64,000 nucleotides of DNA. Origin: Sialis fuliginosa (lineage: Eukaryota > Arthropoda > Insecta > Megaloptera > Sialidae). The stretch's first letter is position 1. Every line of letters begins with the position of its first letter. A program made the translations under genes and the position numbers. This document shows, in pieces, positions 37,220 through 49,740 of this stretch. The stretch spans positions 8,837,001 through 8,901,000 of the forward strand of contig OY540813.1 in the NCBI GenBank assembly GCA_961205875.1, in the 5' to 3' direction. Under the pieces are notes generated by a model. The model did no database searches. It was not told where the DNA came from and saw only the letters and a program-made list of their open reading frames with translations.

Positions 37220-37838
37220 ACTAGGGTGTTTTTTTCTATTTTTATTTTTTCGATCTCGCAGGCCTATGTTTTAGCTTGGAATCAAAAGTTAATTGTCCCA
37301 AAATTTTAGACTCATAGATCAAACCTGTGGACGGCGCAAACCGAGTTTTTTTCCCATTTGATTAACATGGGAAAAATTACTTTTTTACTTATGCGTGAAT
37401 ATCTCGTTGAAAAATGTATTTATTTTCTTACAGCAGAGTATTATAGAGAATTAAATTTCTTACAAAAAAGATCCCGAGTGCTCAATTCATAGATCGAATT
37501 AAAGATATGTTCGTTTAAACATTATAATAAAAAATAAAATCTAATTTTTATGATAACTTTTAAAGAAACATTTCTTAAAATTTATTGGATTTATGAATTA
37601 GCACTTAATTATCTACAAAATATTCCCCTAAGAAATTAAAAAAAAAAAATTTTTTTCAACGAGTTATTCACGCATAAGTAAAAAAGTAATTTTTCCCATG
37701 TTAATCAAATGGAAAAAAGACTCGGTTTGCGCCGTCCACAGGTTTGATCTATGAGTCTGAAATTTTGGGACAATTAACTATTGATCCAAAACTAAAACAT
37801 AGTCCTGCGGGACCGAAAAAATAAAAAAACACCCTAGT
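37220..37838. mobile_element. Fold-back element with ACTAGGGTGTTTTTTT ends
   Basis: Arms of about 230 bp at each end are near-perfect inverted copies. Shared blocks include GTTAATTGTCCCAAAATTTT, GATCAAACCTGTGGACGGCG, TTGATTAACATGGGAAAAAT and TACTTATGCGTGAATA. Termini ACTAGGGTGTTTTTTT (37220) and its complement ending at 37838 are exact. The 619-bp element is non-coding and has no evident target duplication. Confidence 0.8.
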
Positions 37839-37839
37839 A

Positions 37840-38270
37840 TCATTCAACATCGAATATCAACGATACAATACAACACAATTTTTTACTACTTTAAAAAATT
37901 TAATTTAATATTTCCTTTATCTGGTATCATTATCTGTCACCGCCAGTTGTACTTTCACAATGAGCAGTAGTATCTAACAACAATAAGTGTAGCAATATCT
38001 CCCCCAATTTTAAACTCGCATCTATCGCCCGCCCGTATACTCGTCATCAGGACACAATACCAATCCCTATGTAATAAAAATGAAACAGCGTCATTTCAAA
38101 GAATAGAAAATCTGTCATCTTACCGACTGAATACCTTCATGATCGAAGGGCGTACTCGCAGCGGTAGCCTAAAAAATAAATCAATCGAGATGAAGAGAAC
38201 ACGTAGAAATTCCGTACCGTTTGTGGGCGGGTGGAACAGGGCTGTATATACCAGTAGTAAACAACAATAT
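37840..38270. other. Mixed AT and balanced sequence
   Basis: Balanced patch at 37930-38240 with TCGCCCGCCCGTATACTCGT and GGGCGGGTGGAACAGGG. No frame of note. Candidate regulatory island. Confidence 0.3.
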
Positions 38271-40000
38271 TATAATAATAAGTAAAAAAAAAGTTTAACT
38301 TTGCTCTTTATGTATTTATTTTTTAACACCCAGCCTGAATTTTTTTCTAATTTTTGAGACTCTTCCCTCACAAATCATATTTGACTTAGGTTAGTTTAAA
38401 AAAAATAGTATAAAAATAGATCATTTTTTCTCGTGTGCTTCTTCTTGTTGATAATAAAAAAATATTTAAAAACTAACCTATAAGAATAACACGTTATCTT
38501 ATTTATGTATATCAACAGCATGATTATTTGTAAATCTAAAAAAATCCATGCAAAAACGTTAAAGAATTATACATCATACGCTATCTGATTATTTACTAAA
38601 AACAAAATAAAAAATGTCGCCTTTTTGAATTTCATAAATAGGTATGTAATTTTGATTTTCTAATAATTTTTTATGTACCTATTATAAATTTTGTCAACTT
38701 TCAACAAAGTAATTTTAACATTTAAAATGAGTATGTATCATGTTACATATCACACAAATAGTTTTATGAAAAGGCGTTATTTGGGTAATGAAAGAAAACA
38801 TTCTAGCGCAGGTGTTTTTGTATATTTTAATACCTATAATAAAATCTGTTTTATTAATGAAACAACTACCGTCCAACAAATAAAAAAAGCTATTAAACGA
38901 AGTCACGTAAAAATAAATACTATCAAATATTATTAAAAATATTATCTAAGAAATTTCGATTCATTTTTACAGTTATATACTACCAATTTTACTAATTAAA
39001 TTATACAAAAACGATATTATATTTCATCAGATTGTATTAATATTCAAAGTCTTATTAAAGTTGTGACATTTTAATTGACACTCCATCGGTAATTTGAAGA
39101 TTAAAAAATATCATGTTTAAGTCGATAAAGAATATATAGGTAATTAAAAGAAACTTGTTTCATGGTCAATGTCGCGGTGAATTCGAACTTCATTTCACAC
39201 AGTCTGTTTTTACCTGTATAGCATAAAGTAAATACATATACGATGAAACCTATTGAAATTGAACGATTTTCAATCATACACTTTTTTCAATAAATGTTTT
39301 TATTAGATTCTATTTACAATAAAATTCGTTTCTTTACTCAAATAACATTCATATACACATAAACACTATATACAGACCTATATATGTTATGTTCAATTAT
39401 TTTTATACTAGGTATTCAAAATTCTTAGAATTTGGGTATAAAGAATGTCTTTACGTAACCTTCACTAAAGAATAAAACTAGCATTTCATTTTTTAATAAA
39501 TATTATTTGATACAAAAAATGTAAGTTTATATTTTTACTTTTATATTCTTAAAAAGAAATGAAAGCATTTTAATACCGAAATAAGAGCAGTTATTAAAAA
39601 TTATTTAAAAAGGTATTAAAGAACAGGGAAGTCTTGTATGGTTCACCATACCGTAAATTAAATTTTAATGTAATAATGAAATTTGGATGAGGACTTAGAT
39701 ATAATATTTTAACAACAGGCATAGGTTGTCGCACATTTTGAGTTATAGTGGATTTTCAGCAATAACGCCAACCATAAATAAATGGATGCTTATTTATGTG
39801 CGTATGCATATGTTAAACTTATAATGAACTTTGATAATTACCTATATAATAATCGCGGTGTAAAAAATTCATATATCAAATTCTCATTTCAAAAAATTGT
39901 TAAAGATAACGTATTTTCCATAAGTTATGGTTTCCGATTAAAAAATTATATGAAATAGAAAAAAGTTGCGCACCGCTGGTACACAACACGGAAAAAAGAT
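38270..40000. other. AT-rich DNA
   Basis: About 1.7 kb with no supported gene. The plus frame at 38691-38936 is Lys/Asn/Ile-rich, as chance frames are here. Confidence 0.55.
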
Positions 40001-40250
40001 CGTCACGAGGGACTCGAATGCACAAGATTGAAAATGGACCCAATTGGTTCGGACATATAACATGATCATCCTTCGGAGACGAGTCCCAACAGGATCAAAA
40101 GGAGTAATGATGTGTGTTCCAGCGATTCGTCAAAGTCCTACGTTGCGGCGGCGGCTTCTTCTTCTTCTTCACCCGTCCCTTTTGTATTATACGTACAACG
40201 TCACTTTCGCTGACCCGTATATTACATTTTACAGGCCCGTATTTTCAAAA
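40000..40250. other. Balanced island with CTTCTTCTT run
   Basis: GCGGCGGCGGCTTCTTCTTC (about 40144-40163) marks the island. The 82-codon plus frame (40044-40292) is not recognised and reads through the trinucleotide run. Confidence 0.3.
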
Positions 40251-41380
40251 ATATTAAACATATACCTTCTACATTTGCTAGGTTTAAAATGATGTTAAAA
40301 TTATGTTAAATTAACAATTAAAGCTAAATGGCTTGTGAAACCGGTAATTAAGCTTATTTACTACATAAACTTTAAAAAAATTTGAGATACTATCCATTCA
40401 TACTTTTTATTAAACGATAGAATAATAATTTAAAATATACTAAATGTTAATAAACAAACAAAAATTTAATTCCCAAAATTTTAACTCTACCTTAAACCAA
40501 TTAAAATAACATGGCTTGCTCATACACTCCTTGAACTTTTTAAAATAAATTAATTAATATGATTGTCATTTAATTAACAAAATATGGGGGTATATTTTTG
40601 TACAAAAAGTGATTATTTAAGTTCATTTGAAAACATAATAAAATAAATGACATAACCTCTCTTATTGATAATTTTATTTTCGTAAATCGATCTTCAGAGA
40701 ATAAATAAAATAAATATTTAATGTAAGCTTAACAAATTTTGTCTTGATTAAAGATGTACGAGTAACGTAATGAAACAGGACACAAGATAAACATTCAATC
40801 ATTGTAATTTGTAAAAAAGTCATACCTTTTTTATAACATAAATAAAATAAATACATATTATATGACAGTTGTAACTATTTATATTTTACGATTAAAATTT
40901 TCAAAAATAAAAAAAATCTTTAATAAACTGCAAATTTTCTTATTTCTAGTTATTTGATTTGGCTGAGTTTTGATAGGTTTCTATTCTGCAAATAAATGAA
41001 GTGAATTCAAAAGGATTGCTGTTAATTTATTACGTAGCGTCTTGCCGTCGTGTAAAAATAGGTAAAAATTGACAAATTGAACTTTGTTTGTATTTTTATG
41101 ACAGAAAATTAAAACCAATCGATATCAAATTAAGTAAATATAAAGCCTGTAAAGTTCTATTTCAGAAAATGTAAATTTTTAAGTAGATTACTAAAGAAAT
41201 TTATGATATTATGCTAATTTTATCAATGTACATTCGCAAAAAAAAAATTTTGAGCAATAATAATTTTGTAATTTTATTTTTTGTTTTAGATTCAGTTTTG
41301 TAGTTCATATACGTAGAAGTGCACATGTAAATGTACTTATTTTAAAAAATGCAATATTATCGACATCACAAAACGAGTTG
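40250..41380. other. AT-rich DNA
   Basis: Nothing gene-like. Confidence 0.55.
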
Positions 41381-41780
41381 CGAATTATAGAATTTCCGGC
41401 GAGTTCGTCTCTGTTGAACCAAAACTAGCACCCCTTGACCACGGGGTTTTGTCATCACCGCGTCCCCCCCTCCCGCCGTTTGTCATAATGACCGCACATT
41501 TCATGTCACATTTGTACTGACGTTCTGTAAACATTTTATTTTGATCGAATGCAATTCGTAGAATTGGTCGTAGTTGGTATAGATGATGGCCGTCTATTTA
41601 TCATGTTGATTTTTATTGCATACATATTATTGAATTTTACGAAAGCCGGAATACGCGCACATAACAATGACCACTTACTTTTATTGAAGTCCCTGTTGGC
41701 GAAATGTATGTTGAAAATTATATCAATCAATAGCAGAAATATTCTATATATTATTTGTTATTCTTGTTGACATTTGTATT
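41380..41780. other. Island with C-rich core
   Basis: CGCGTCCCCCCCTCCCGCCG (41458-41477) lies within balanced sequence from 41385 to 41530. Overlapping frames on opposite strands (41549-41770 plus; 41730-41536 minus) are not recognised. Confidence 0.3.
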
Positions 41781-41978
41781 ATTTATCTAAGTAGACAATA
41801 ATTTATAGTGAAATATATAGTTTTTCATGTTTTTTTTTTATTCTGTGGTTTTTCCAAAAGAAATTTTTTTTTAATAAGAATATTCGTCTGTTTTGACATA
41901 TGAAACAAACAGTGCGTTCGAATTTTCAAACAAGAATCACAGACTTTTTAAATAAATTTTTGGATAACAGGTTGTTTT

Positions 41979-42180
41979 ACTTATGTAAACTAAATATATA
42001 CACCTAACAGAAAAAATGTCACTCGATACGTGTTACGACTTCATAAGAAGTCCTTATCAGAAACCTAACAGTTCCAAACTCTGTTAGGCTATTAATGAGG
42101 ACTTCTTGTGAAGTCGAAACTCATGTCGAGTGACATTTTTTTTCTGGTGGTTATAGGTGTATATATTTAGTTTAAGTGAC
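41979..42180. mobile_element. Fold-back element with GACTTC/GAAGTC hairpins and GAAAC motif
   Basis: Outer arms share AAACTAAATATATACACCTA, then AAAATGTCACTCGA, then CGACTTC. The inner part holds a second inverted repeat CCTAACAG/CTGTTAGG (about 42063-42087). On plus, AATGAG, GACTTC, TTGT, GAAGTC, GAAAC (42094-42120) has the stem II plus GAAA layout of a hammerhead ribozyme. On minus, the mirrored copy reads CTGATAAG, GACTTC, TTAT, GAAGTC, GTAAC. Each copy has different core substitutions, so both look degenerate. Confidence 0.7.
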
Positions 42181-43006
42181 TAAGAAACTAAAGTTTCACG
42201 GTTTTCCAGTTGTTAGTATTACAATAAGTGGATTGTTTTAAGACTTTGTGATCTTCGAATCTGATTTATCAACAATTCAAGATTGAAATAATACATATAT
42301 AATCAAATTATTTGATAATATACACTATTGAACTATATAAAAAAATCTATCAACAATGAAAAACGCAAAATCTCACATATTATTAAGAGCATGACAAATT
42401 AAACAATAACAATCGAAGGCCTTTGTTTTATTGTAGTAATTGAAATTAACAATGCATTAAGATAAATATTATTAATACATGTCATACCAGAATAGAGATT
42501 ACCAATTTTTTGTTATTTGGTGTCCATTATTTATTTAACATAAAAACAATTACTTCTCTTATCTCTTTCTTGTCCCATTCACTTGCGGTACATGACTATC
42601 AATAATGCAATGTAATAATGAAGCAACAACAACAATAAAGTAATGAATGTCATTTCACTTTATTGATTATATTTCCTGATACTCGAGCCGACCTTTCCAG
42701 AAATAGTATGCGTTTGGAAATGTTTTGTCGTCGTAAATGTTATTTGCTGCCATTTATAGTACATGTTGTTTCTAAGAAAAGTGTGAACTTTGCTAAGAGG
42801 GAGTACTCTGTAAATGTCTTATCATACGCATCATAAGTGATAGATTTATTTTTCACTGAACAATCATGATCATGTATCTATCTGTCATTCATCTATTGTA
42901 TTTTTTATAATATACTTTGACTAGTGTAATGTACAGTGACGATGTTGTAAAGGTCCATATCTATAATACGAACTATGTTGTATTATATTAATACCTGAAA
43001 TTAATC
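42180..43006. other. AT-rich DNA
   Basis: Nothing gene-like. Confidence 0.55.
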
Positions 43007-43926
43007 ATAGTCCAGTCATTTTTTTACAAACATCTTTATTTTGGAATCAAAAACAACGTGCAAAAAGTCAATTTCAAAATCATGCACTCTTAGTGAATCA
43101 TTTAAGGTTTTAGATTACAAAAGTCAGTTTTTTCGCGAATATATCGTTTTCTATTGGTTGTACGCTTATTTAATTATTGTTCACAAGAAAATTATATACA
43201 AAATGAGTTAAAAACAAATTTCACTTACGACCAATAGTTTTCGAGATAACGGGCACCGTGACTAAAAGTGAGTTGTGCTTCGCGCATAAACTGGCCAACT
43301 TGTAACAGCTGTATCTCGGTCAATGTTTATTGTATTTGAATAAAATAAAAAACAAATTAAATGTCGGTCTAATAAAGATCTACAAAATAAATATTTGAAG
43401 TATTCTTTTTTTTCATGAATAACATCAAAACGGATAATTTAATTATTAAATTATCCGTTTTCATGAAAAAAAAACTTTTTTACCCCTGCACGCCCTGATC
43501 GACTACGCTTATCGGTTTCTTAAAGTGTATCAGTATACATATTGTTTACCAATTTTCGTTGATGAAGGAGTTATTGTGTTAAAAAAATCAATTTTTATTG
43601 TACTATACACATTGTATCTATACAGTGGAGTATGTTTGCGCCTGGCTCCAAAAATTTAAAGCTCGTTATCTCGAAAAATGATGGTCGTGCGTAAAATTTA
43701 TAAATAACACTTTTTATAGATAATTATCTTATAAACAATTTGTATAATGACCAAAATATGCGTACAGCCAATAGAAAACGAAATATTCTCGAAAAACGGA
43801 CATTTGTAATCTTAGACCTTTTTTGAAATGGGCTTTTTGCACATTATACCAAAATAAAGATATTTGTAAAAAAAAATACTTCATCAAGATTTATTAAGAA
43901 ACTAAATTCTAAAATGACTGGACTAT
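43007..43926. mobile_element. Fold-back DNA element, 920 bp, possible TA target site
   Basis: ATAGTCCAGTCATTTT at 43007 is exactly mirrored by AAAATGACTGGACTAT ending at 43926. Reading TA as the target duplication leaves GTCCAGTCATTTT as terminus, as in Tc1/mariner-type elements. The sub-terminal halves are diverged inverted copies, with blocks such as TTTATTTTGGAATCAAAA, CGTTTTCTATTGGTTGTACG and a TTTCGAGATAACG/CGTTATCTCGAAAA pair. A near-centre perfect palindrome (arms 43427-43441 and 43447-43461) has 15-bp arms. No transposase frame. Confidence 0.75.
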
Positions 43927-44029
43927 CAATGATAACAAAAGTTCTATAAAATTGTTATTACTTTCCGCACGACTAAAATATCAATCGATTTTTACTACGA
44001 TTAATTTTCAGGTAGATACTGAAAATATA

Positions 44030-44460
44030 CATAATGCCAAGTTCACCAGAAGACATAAAAATCGCGGACATTACCCAAATCAAATTTTAAACTCACAATA
44101 AAACCGAACTCACGCGATCTCAGCTTTTCTCATTAAAGCCATACACTTCGTCAACCGACACAACACACATTCATATACAAATACAAACATGCACACCCTT
44201 TTAGTGCTAACATTAGAAGACAATAAACTTCTCCTAGCTCTCCACACACACACACACACACATACACATCCTCTCCTTCACGCCACTTCAACGGCGGTAA
44301 TACAAGATGTTAAAGGAACATTGAAATTATACGTACGCACTGCAATTAACATCATCTCTTCTAAAATGTTCTCTTACATACGGAGTAGATTCTTGCATAT
44401 CATTTACATGCTTTTCGTCTTAAAGTGGTTCGCGGAGTATTCAACGGCAATACACCGCAC
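44030..44460. other. Island with (CA)n microsatellite
   Basis: CA tract at 44242-44262 in balanced sequence. The plus frame 44189-44464 reads through it as Thr-His repeats and is not credible. Confidence 0.35.
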
Positions 44461-44548
44461 TTGATGAATTTTGTTAACTTCGTAAATTTATATGCGTGCA
44501 TATATGCAAAATGCCGCAATGTTGGTTATAAATATCTATGTATGTACA

Positions 44549-45155
44549 TTAAGGGAGAAAGCCACTGTGACTGGTTAAAAAAATTGTTAATGTTTGGGAA
44601 TTTTTTTTCACAGGTATAACTGATTATTTTAGGATTGAGTAGAGAACATTTTATTAAATATATATTCTACTTATTCAATAGCAATTTTTATTGAAAAATA
44701 TTAAAAATTTACAAAGTTATGAGCGATGATGAGTCGATGTGACGACCAAAAAAAAAATATTTTTGTCAATGGTTTCATCGTTTCGGGATGGGTTATCGGA
44801 AAAATATTATATTTTCATTTAATTTTTTCACAAAATGGCGACGGTTTGAAATTTTTTTTCATTTTTAACACCTTTCAAGCGGTTTTAAAAAACAGTAAAT
44901 ATCAAGCACAGACTTAGCCAATACATTTTTTAAGTCTTTAGTCTTTGAGGAATTGCTGGAACCAGGTTGAAAAAGTCGTTTCCAGAAAAACGCATTTAAA
45001 GTTTTCTGAGGGTCATAACTAAACTGACTGTAACTTAGGCAATTTTCGGTACATTTACTTATTTTTAAATAAATATATTTATGAATGTATATACTTTAAA
45101 AAAATATATATATATAAATCGATTTTCTTTCTGTCACAGTGGCTTTCCCCCTTAA
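44549..45155. mobile_element. TTAA-flanked MITE (piggyBac-like target site)
   Basis: TTAA (44549-44552) then GGGAGAAAGCCACTGTGAC is mirrored by GTCACAGTGGCTTTCCCCC then TTAA (45152-45155). TTAA duplication is the hallmark of piggyBac-type transposition. The inverted terminus (GGGGAAAGCCACTGTGAC) is about 18 bp. The ~600-bp interior is non-coding. The terminus is not the classic CCCT start of piggyBac, so the family assignment is tentative. Confidence 0.65.
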
Positions 45156-47740
45156 CAGATAAATATTAAAATAATGTTTTAACATAAGTTGATGGTTGAG
45201 GTATAATATTCATGTACACATTTGGCTTTTCAATTATTTAATTTTTATCATAACTTTCGTAATGTTTCAAATTAAACCCATTTCAAAGTAATGAAGCATA
45301 CATATCTAATTTAAACTAATATGAAAAACAATAAATTGTTTGTTTGCTTGTCAGTGCTAATAATACTGAATTAATTTAAAGGGAATTTTCACAAGTGTGT
45401 TTCGTACGATTTTTTTTTCCTAACGAATAATTTCCGGACATATATTTAGGAATATCCAGCCCTGAACCAAACACCTTTATGAAATTTTCATATTAATGAA
45501 AGTATACCTATATTGTTAAATAATGTATATTTTATAGTTTTAAATAAAATTAATTTAAAATAGTACCAAATCATTCCTAAAAACACATACATACATACAT
45601 TCTGATAAATCATTAAACGATATTTAAATATACATTGTTATGATATCTTTAGAAATCAAGATAGAAGATTAATTAATAGGGTCTACAGGAAACAATAACT
45701 AAACATACCCTTTTATTGTTACGGTCTTTATTCAATCCTCTGTCAATCCGACCCGTAACTTTCCTCGCCCTTTAAACCAACATTAAACTTCTGTGCCTTT
45801 TGAAACTATGTTCTTAGAAATTGTACCAAACAGCAATCAATGTAAACATCTGTCATTCTTCTCACAGAAACGCTTTGGTTGCAAGTCAGACATTTAATTG
45901 GTAAATATCTGATTACATAATTAATGTTTCAAACAATTGCGCACATTTAGATAAACGATTTGAATTTTGCGAAAGTTTATCGTCTAGCATCTAGAGTTTT
46001 CATTTTATACGAGAGTAAATTTAAAAATAAATGCTAATGCTAGTGAATCAATACAAAATAAACTTTTAATTTTACACGTTAGGTAATGTAGAAACCCACT
46101 GACTAATTAGCTATTTTATTAACATTTGAACATTCAATTTGTATTTTCAGCAAACAAAATATTTAATATATTCGACTTGACTTTTTAAGGATTCAATATT
46201 TTCAATCTGAAATTTACAACAAAAAAACTTGTTTTGAAGTTTCCTATAATTACCAGACACTAAAATAAAAATAACGACAATCAAAACAAGAATATATTTT
46301 TATATAGGTACCTATCAATTGAACGCCTACAAGTTTGAAACTTTTCAAACATACCGCTCCATTTCCTTGTCATTTATAAAATTTGTTCCTAAACTTTGAA
46401 CACAGTTCATTATTGAAAACAAGTTTGTAAATTACATAGTTCATAGAACATTGAAAACGCTTAAAATGCATATAATAGCAGTTTAAATATAGTTTGTTGA
46501 CAACTGTACAATGGAATATTTACATATAAGTTTTATTAATTTAAATTTTATTTCGTTTCTTCTACTAAAAAAAAGCATTTATACCTATAAACATATTTTT
46601 TATAATGTCTACCTTATTTCTTAGAATGAAAATGTATAAAAGGATAACAATGACATATAGAACATCTTTATTAAATATTCAAGGACAAAACGAAATTATT
46701 GTTTTCTTTAAAAAATGTCAAGAAATATTTTCGTTAAGAAATGTCTCTGTTAAAATATTTGTATATTTATTTTTATTTTCTATTGTTAACAAAAATTTGT
46801 TATGACAGCAAAAACAAAAATATTGAATTTGAACAGCTTTTGCAACATCGTATTTTTTTAAATTGTCTCTGGAGTATTACACTTTTTAAGTATTTACATT
46901 TAAGGAAGAAATAAAAAGGTACCTACCTACATTACTATTTTAAGAAAAAAGACTAATGTTTTATTTAATGTTATAAGAGCAAATTCCATACGGAATCATT
47001 TTTTTTCTTTCGCGATTTGAAATTCTTTTATATACTGGCATTTTTTTGTTCATAATAGTATTATATTAAATTGAGAAATTTAAAAATTATAAATGAATAT
47101 TTATAAAATATGTACAACAAAAATACACAGAAATTAACATTTAATTTTATTATTTAAAAATTCTACAAAAATAAATCTAAAAACAAAAAAAGATTTAACA
47201 TTTAAATAATTATGAAGCAGATTACATGAAAAATATAAATCAAATTCTGCAATACGGTTTATCCTATGACAACATAGCAAAGTATATTTTTGAATTTTTA
47301 GGTAGGTACTTTGTGTCATAATATAATCTTATAAAAGTCCTGAGTGAGCAAAAAAATACTAGATAAAAATCGAAGGGCCCACTGACTCCATACATTCCAG
47401 ATCGAAATAATCATTGGTTGATACTGGAAATCGATAACACGTATTATTACTTAACCGGATATGAGATTTCATGACTGTATCACAATGGGTTCTCTAGATA
47501 TTAAATCTAATTTTGGACAAAATCTGAAGCTCACTCACGAAGAGTTTTCGAACACATTCATATGAACTTTTTTGCTTAAAATATTTTTCTCGATTCCACC
47601 TGGTATGACTCACCTGTATTCTAATTTCTTTTTTCAAATTAATTCGACGAAAAATCATGCATCAAACAGAAAATGAAAATATCTAATGGAGTTTAAAAAA
47701 TACTTTACAACATAAAATATACCTGTGTCACAATGCTGTT
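45156..47740. other. Long AT-rich stretch
   Basis: About 2.6 kb with no supported gene. Small GTATAC- and CATACATACATA-type simple sequences occur (45589-45600). Confidence 0.55.
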
Positions 47741-47868
47741 ACACATCACCGATTCCAATATAAACAACATTGACATGTTGATAGAAATCTCATTAAATAC
47801 ACAACCTCATCACTGGCCATCCTCCTTCTCCTTTTACAGTTTTTGACAACCCTGATATGTGTACACAC

Positions 47869-47899
<31 letters not shown>

Positions 47900-48300
47900 T
47901 ACAGTATTTTTGTAAAACCGCGAGACTGGTATAACATCAGGGCAGATTTTTCTGGGTGGATAATCGCATTGTAAGCAGTTTGAAATTGGACACGCAGGAA
48001 TGGATAAAAAAAGAAAAAGAAGACACAAAAAACACAAAGTTTGTTTTGAACCCCGCGGGCTGGTAAATCGAGAAACAAAATGACCATCGATCCGTCCCGG
48101 GGGAGATTCGAACTCGTGTTCCTGTCAGGTGGACACACGAGGACGGGCAGACAGACGGACGAACCCGCCACGGGTGGTCGAATGCTACGTGGACGACGTA
48201 CGCGAGCTGTAAACCCGTTGCTGCTGCTGCCTTTAAAAGCACGCGAGCAAAATATAAAACAATTCCAATAGATTCAATCTGGTCATACGCACACTGATTT
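47740..48300. other. GC-rich island with (TA)n(CA)n tract
   Basis: A TATATATATATATA/CACACACACA tract lies at about 47868-47900, followed by strongly GC-rich sequence to 48230 (for example GTCCCGGGGGAGATTCGAAC and GGGTGGTCGAATGCTACGTG). Three minus frames (up to 141 codons) and one plus frame overlap here, all partly microsatellite-derived, so none is called. Candidate regulatory island. Confidence 0.35.
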
Positions 48301-48549
48301 CGTTTGTTTCTTTTCAACTTGTTTCGCACGTACGGATTTCTTCTAAAGTGAGATGTGTTTTCTGTGTAAAATTTAGTTATCTCATTACATCAACAAATAC
48401 AGATAAAACCTTCTTTGGTCATCAGTCAATCTAATATTTTACTTTAACAGGATTTATCTATTGAGAAATAATAAAATTGAATATAGGTACTCAATAAAAT
48501 ATTTTTAGTTGACATATAAAATATTTAAATAAAGTCTATGTTTAAATAA

Positions 48550-49200
48550 ATGTATTTTTATAACTGTAAATATATCCGACAATATGGAAAAAGAACAAAA
48601 AGTAGATATCTTTTTAATAATCTTCATCTAAAAACAAAACACCCCAAATTGTATTCAATTGTCTCTAGTGTATACTTAAAAACTACTCTATCAAGCATCC
48701 CACACCCAAAGCACGTAAAACTTTTGAAAAACAACAATCATTCCAAGAAGACGACAATTTTTCATACACTTCCCCACACATACACACACACAAACATTTC
48801 TGACCGCACTACCATCAACAACAACGTCGTCGCTTTCGCGTTTGGGCCTCGTTCCCCTCCCTCCTCAACGCTCACCCCATTCCCTACCAGCACACAGCCA
48901 GTCCGTCTGTCCATCCATCCGCAGCCCCAACCCTCGTCTCACCGAGCGCTGGTTATCCATCTCGCGTCGCCAGCGCGACGGCCATCCTAATGACTATACT
49001 CTCCTGTTTCCGGTTTCATCGCATCGCGCCATTTAGCGATCATCTGCAACGACAACTGACACTGACTTAACGAAAACAAAGACAACCGCATATACAGTAC
49101 GCACAAAAAGTTACACTCGTCTCGCTCGCACATAAACCCAAGAAACGCACAGCCGAGTCCAGATATCTCGCATTGTGTTCCGAAGCCCCAAACTTCCATC
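48550..49200. other. Large GC/C-rich island
   Basis: A CA tract (48771-48793), then a C-rich block through 48960, then balanced sequence to 49200. The 146-codon plus frame (48550-48990) is Pro/Ser/His/Thr-rich translation of CA- and C-rich DNA. On minus, a short frame with a GTTGCAGATGATCG start context (ATG near 49040) ends at 48987. Neither is recognised. Promoter-like TCAGTGTCAGTTGTCGTTGC lies on minus at about 49046-49065. Confidence 0.3.
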
Positions 49201-49740
49201 ATTCCGCAAATGATAACCTCTAATTTTTCAATAGATAAATGTAGTTAGTGGTGCAAGCTCATATCGCTTTATTATTTCTGATGGTGTCACTCTCGTGCCA
49301 ATGCTGTAAGTATGGAGAAGTTTAAATGAGTGAGTTATTTCATTCAGCCACATTAATTCCATTCGCTTTATCCACTCATGCGGAAATCGGGTAATGCGAT
49401 CATTTTATGATATTTAAGTTTAAAAATACATATAAAAGAAATATCTACAGCTGATGATAATGTTTTTAGTTTACTTGCTCAATAAATCGACAAAACTTTA
49501 TATTAAGTTTGATAACATTTTAAAACCCATAATTAAGTTAATATAAAAAATTATTTATTAAATAATTCCATGTTCTCTGTGTTCAAAAAAATAATAATTA
49601 AAATTTGCTGGGTAAATAAATAATAATGTCGCAAAAATCATGTATTTTTTTGCATAAAAAAATAAATAAAAATTCGTGTGGTATTTTAATAATCATAAAT
49701 GTTTATAAATATCTGCCGAGCCTGTTCGTATATTTACGAG
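49200..49740. other. AT-rich DNA
   Basis: Nothing gene-like, apart from AATGCT|GTAAGTATG at about 49302-49316, which matches a splice donor on plus but has no open exon upstream that I can support. Confidence 0.4.

Noticed and set aside
48100-48125. tRNA gene on minus (GAGTTCGAATC box B-like motif)
   Set aside because: The T-stem does not pair and no box A, anticodon arm or acceptor stem lies upstream.
47746-48329. Minus-strand frames of 130-141 codons
   Set aside because: They run through a TATA/CACA microsatellite and overlap three other frames on both strands, so they are better explained by GC-rich and simple sequence.
48550-48990. 146-codon plus frame, the longest in the window
   Set aside because: Composition simply follows the DNA: Lys/Asn/Tyr in the AT-rich part, Thr/His in the CA tract, Pro/Ser in the C-rich part. 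No domain seen.
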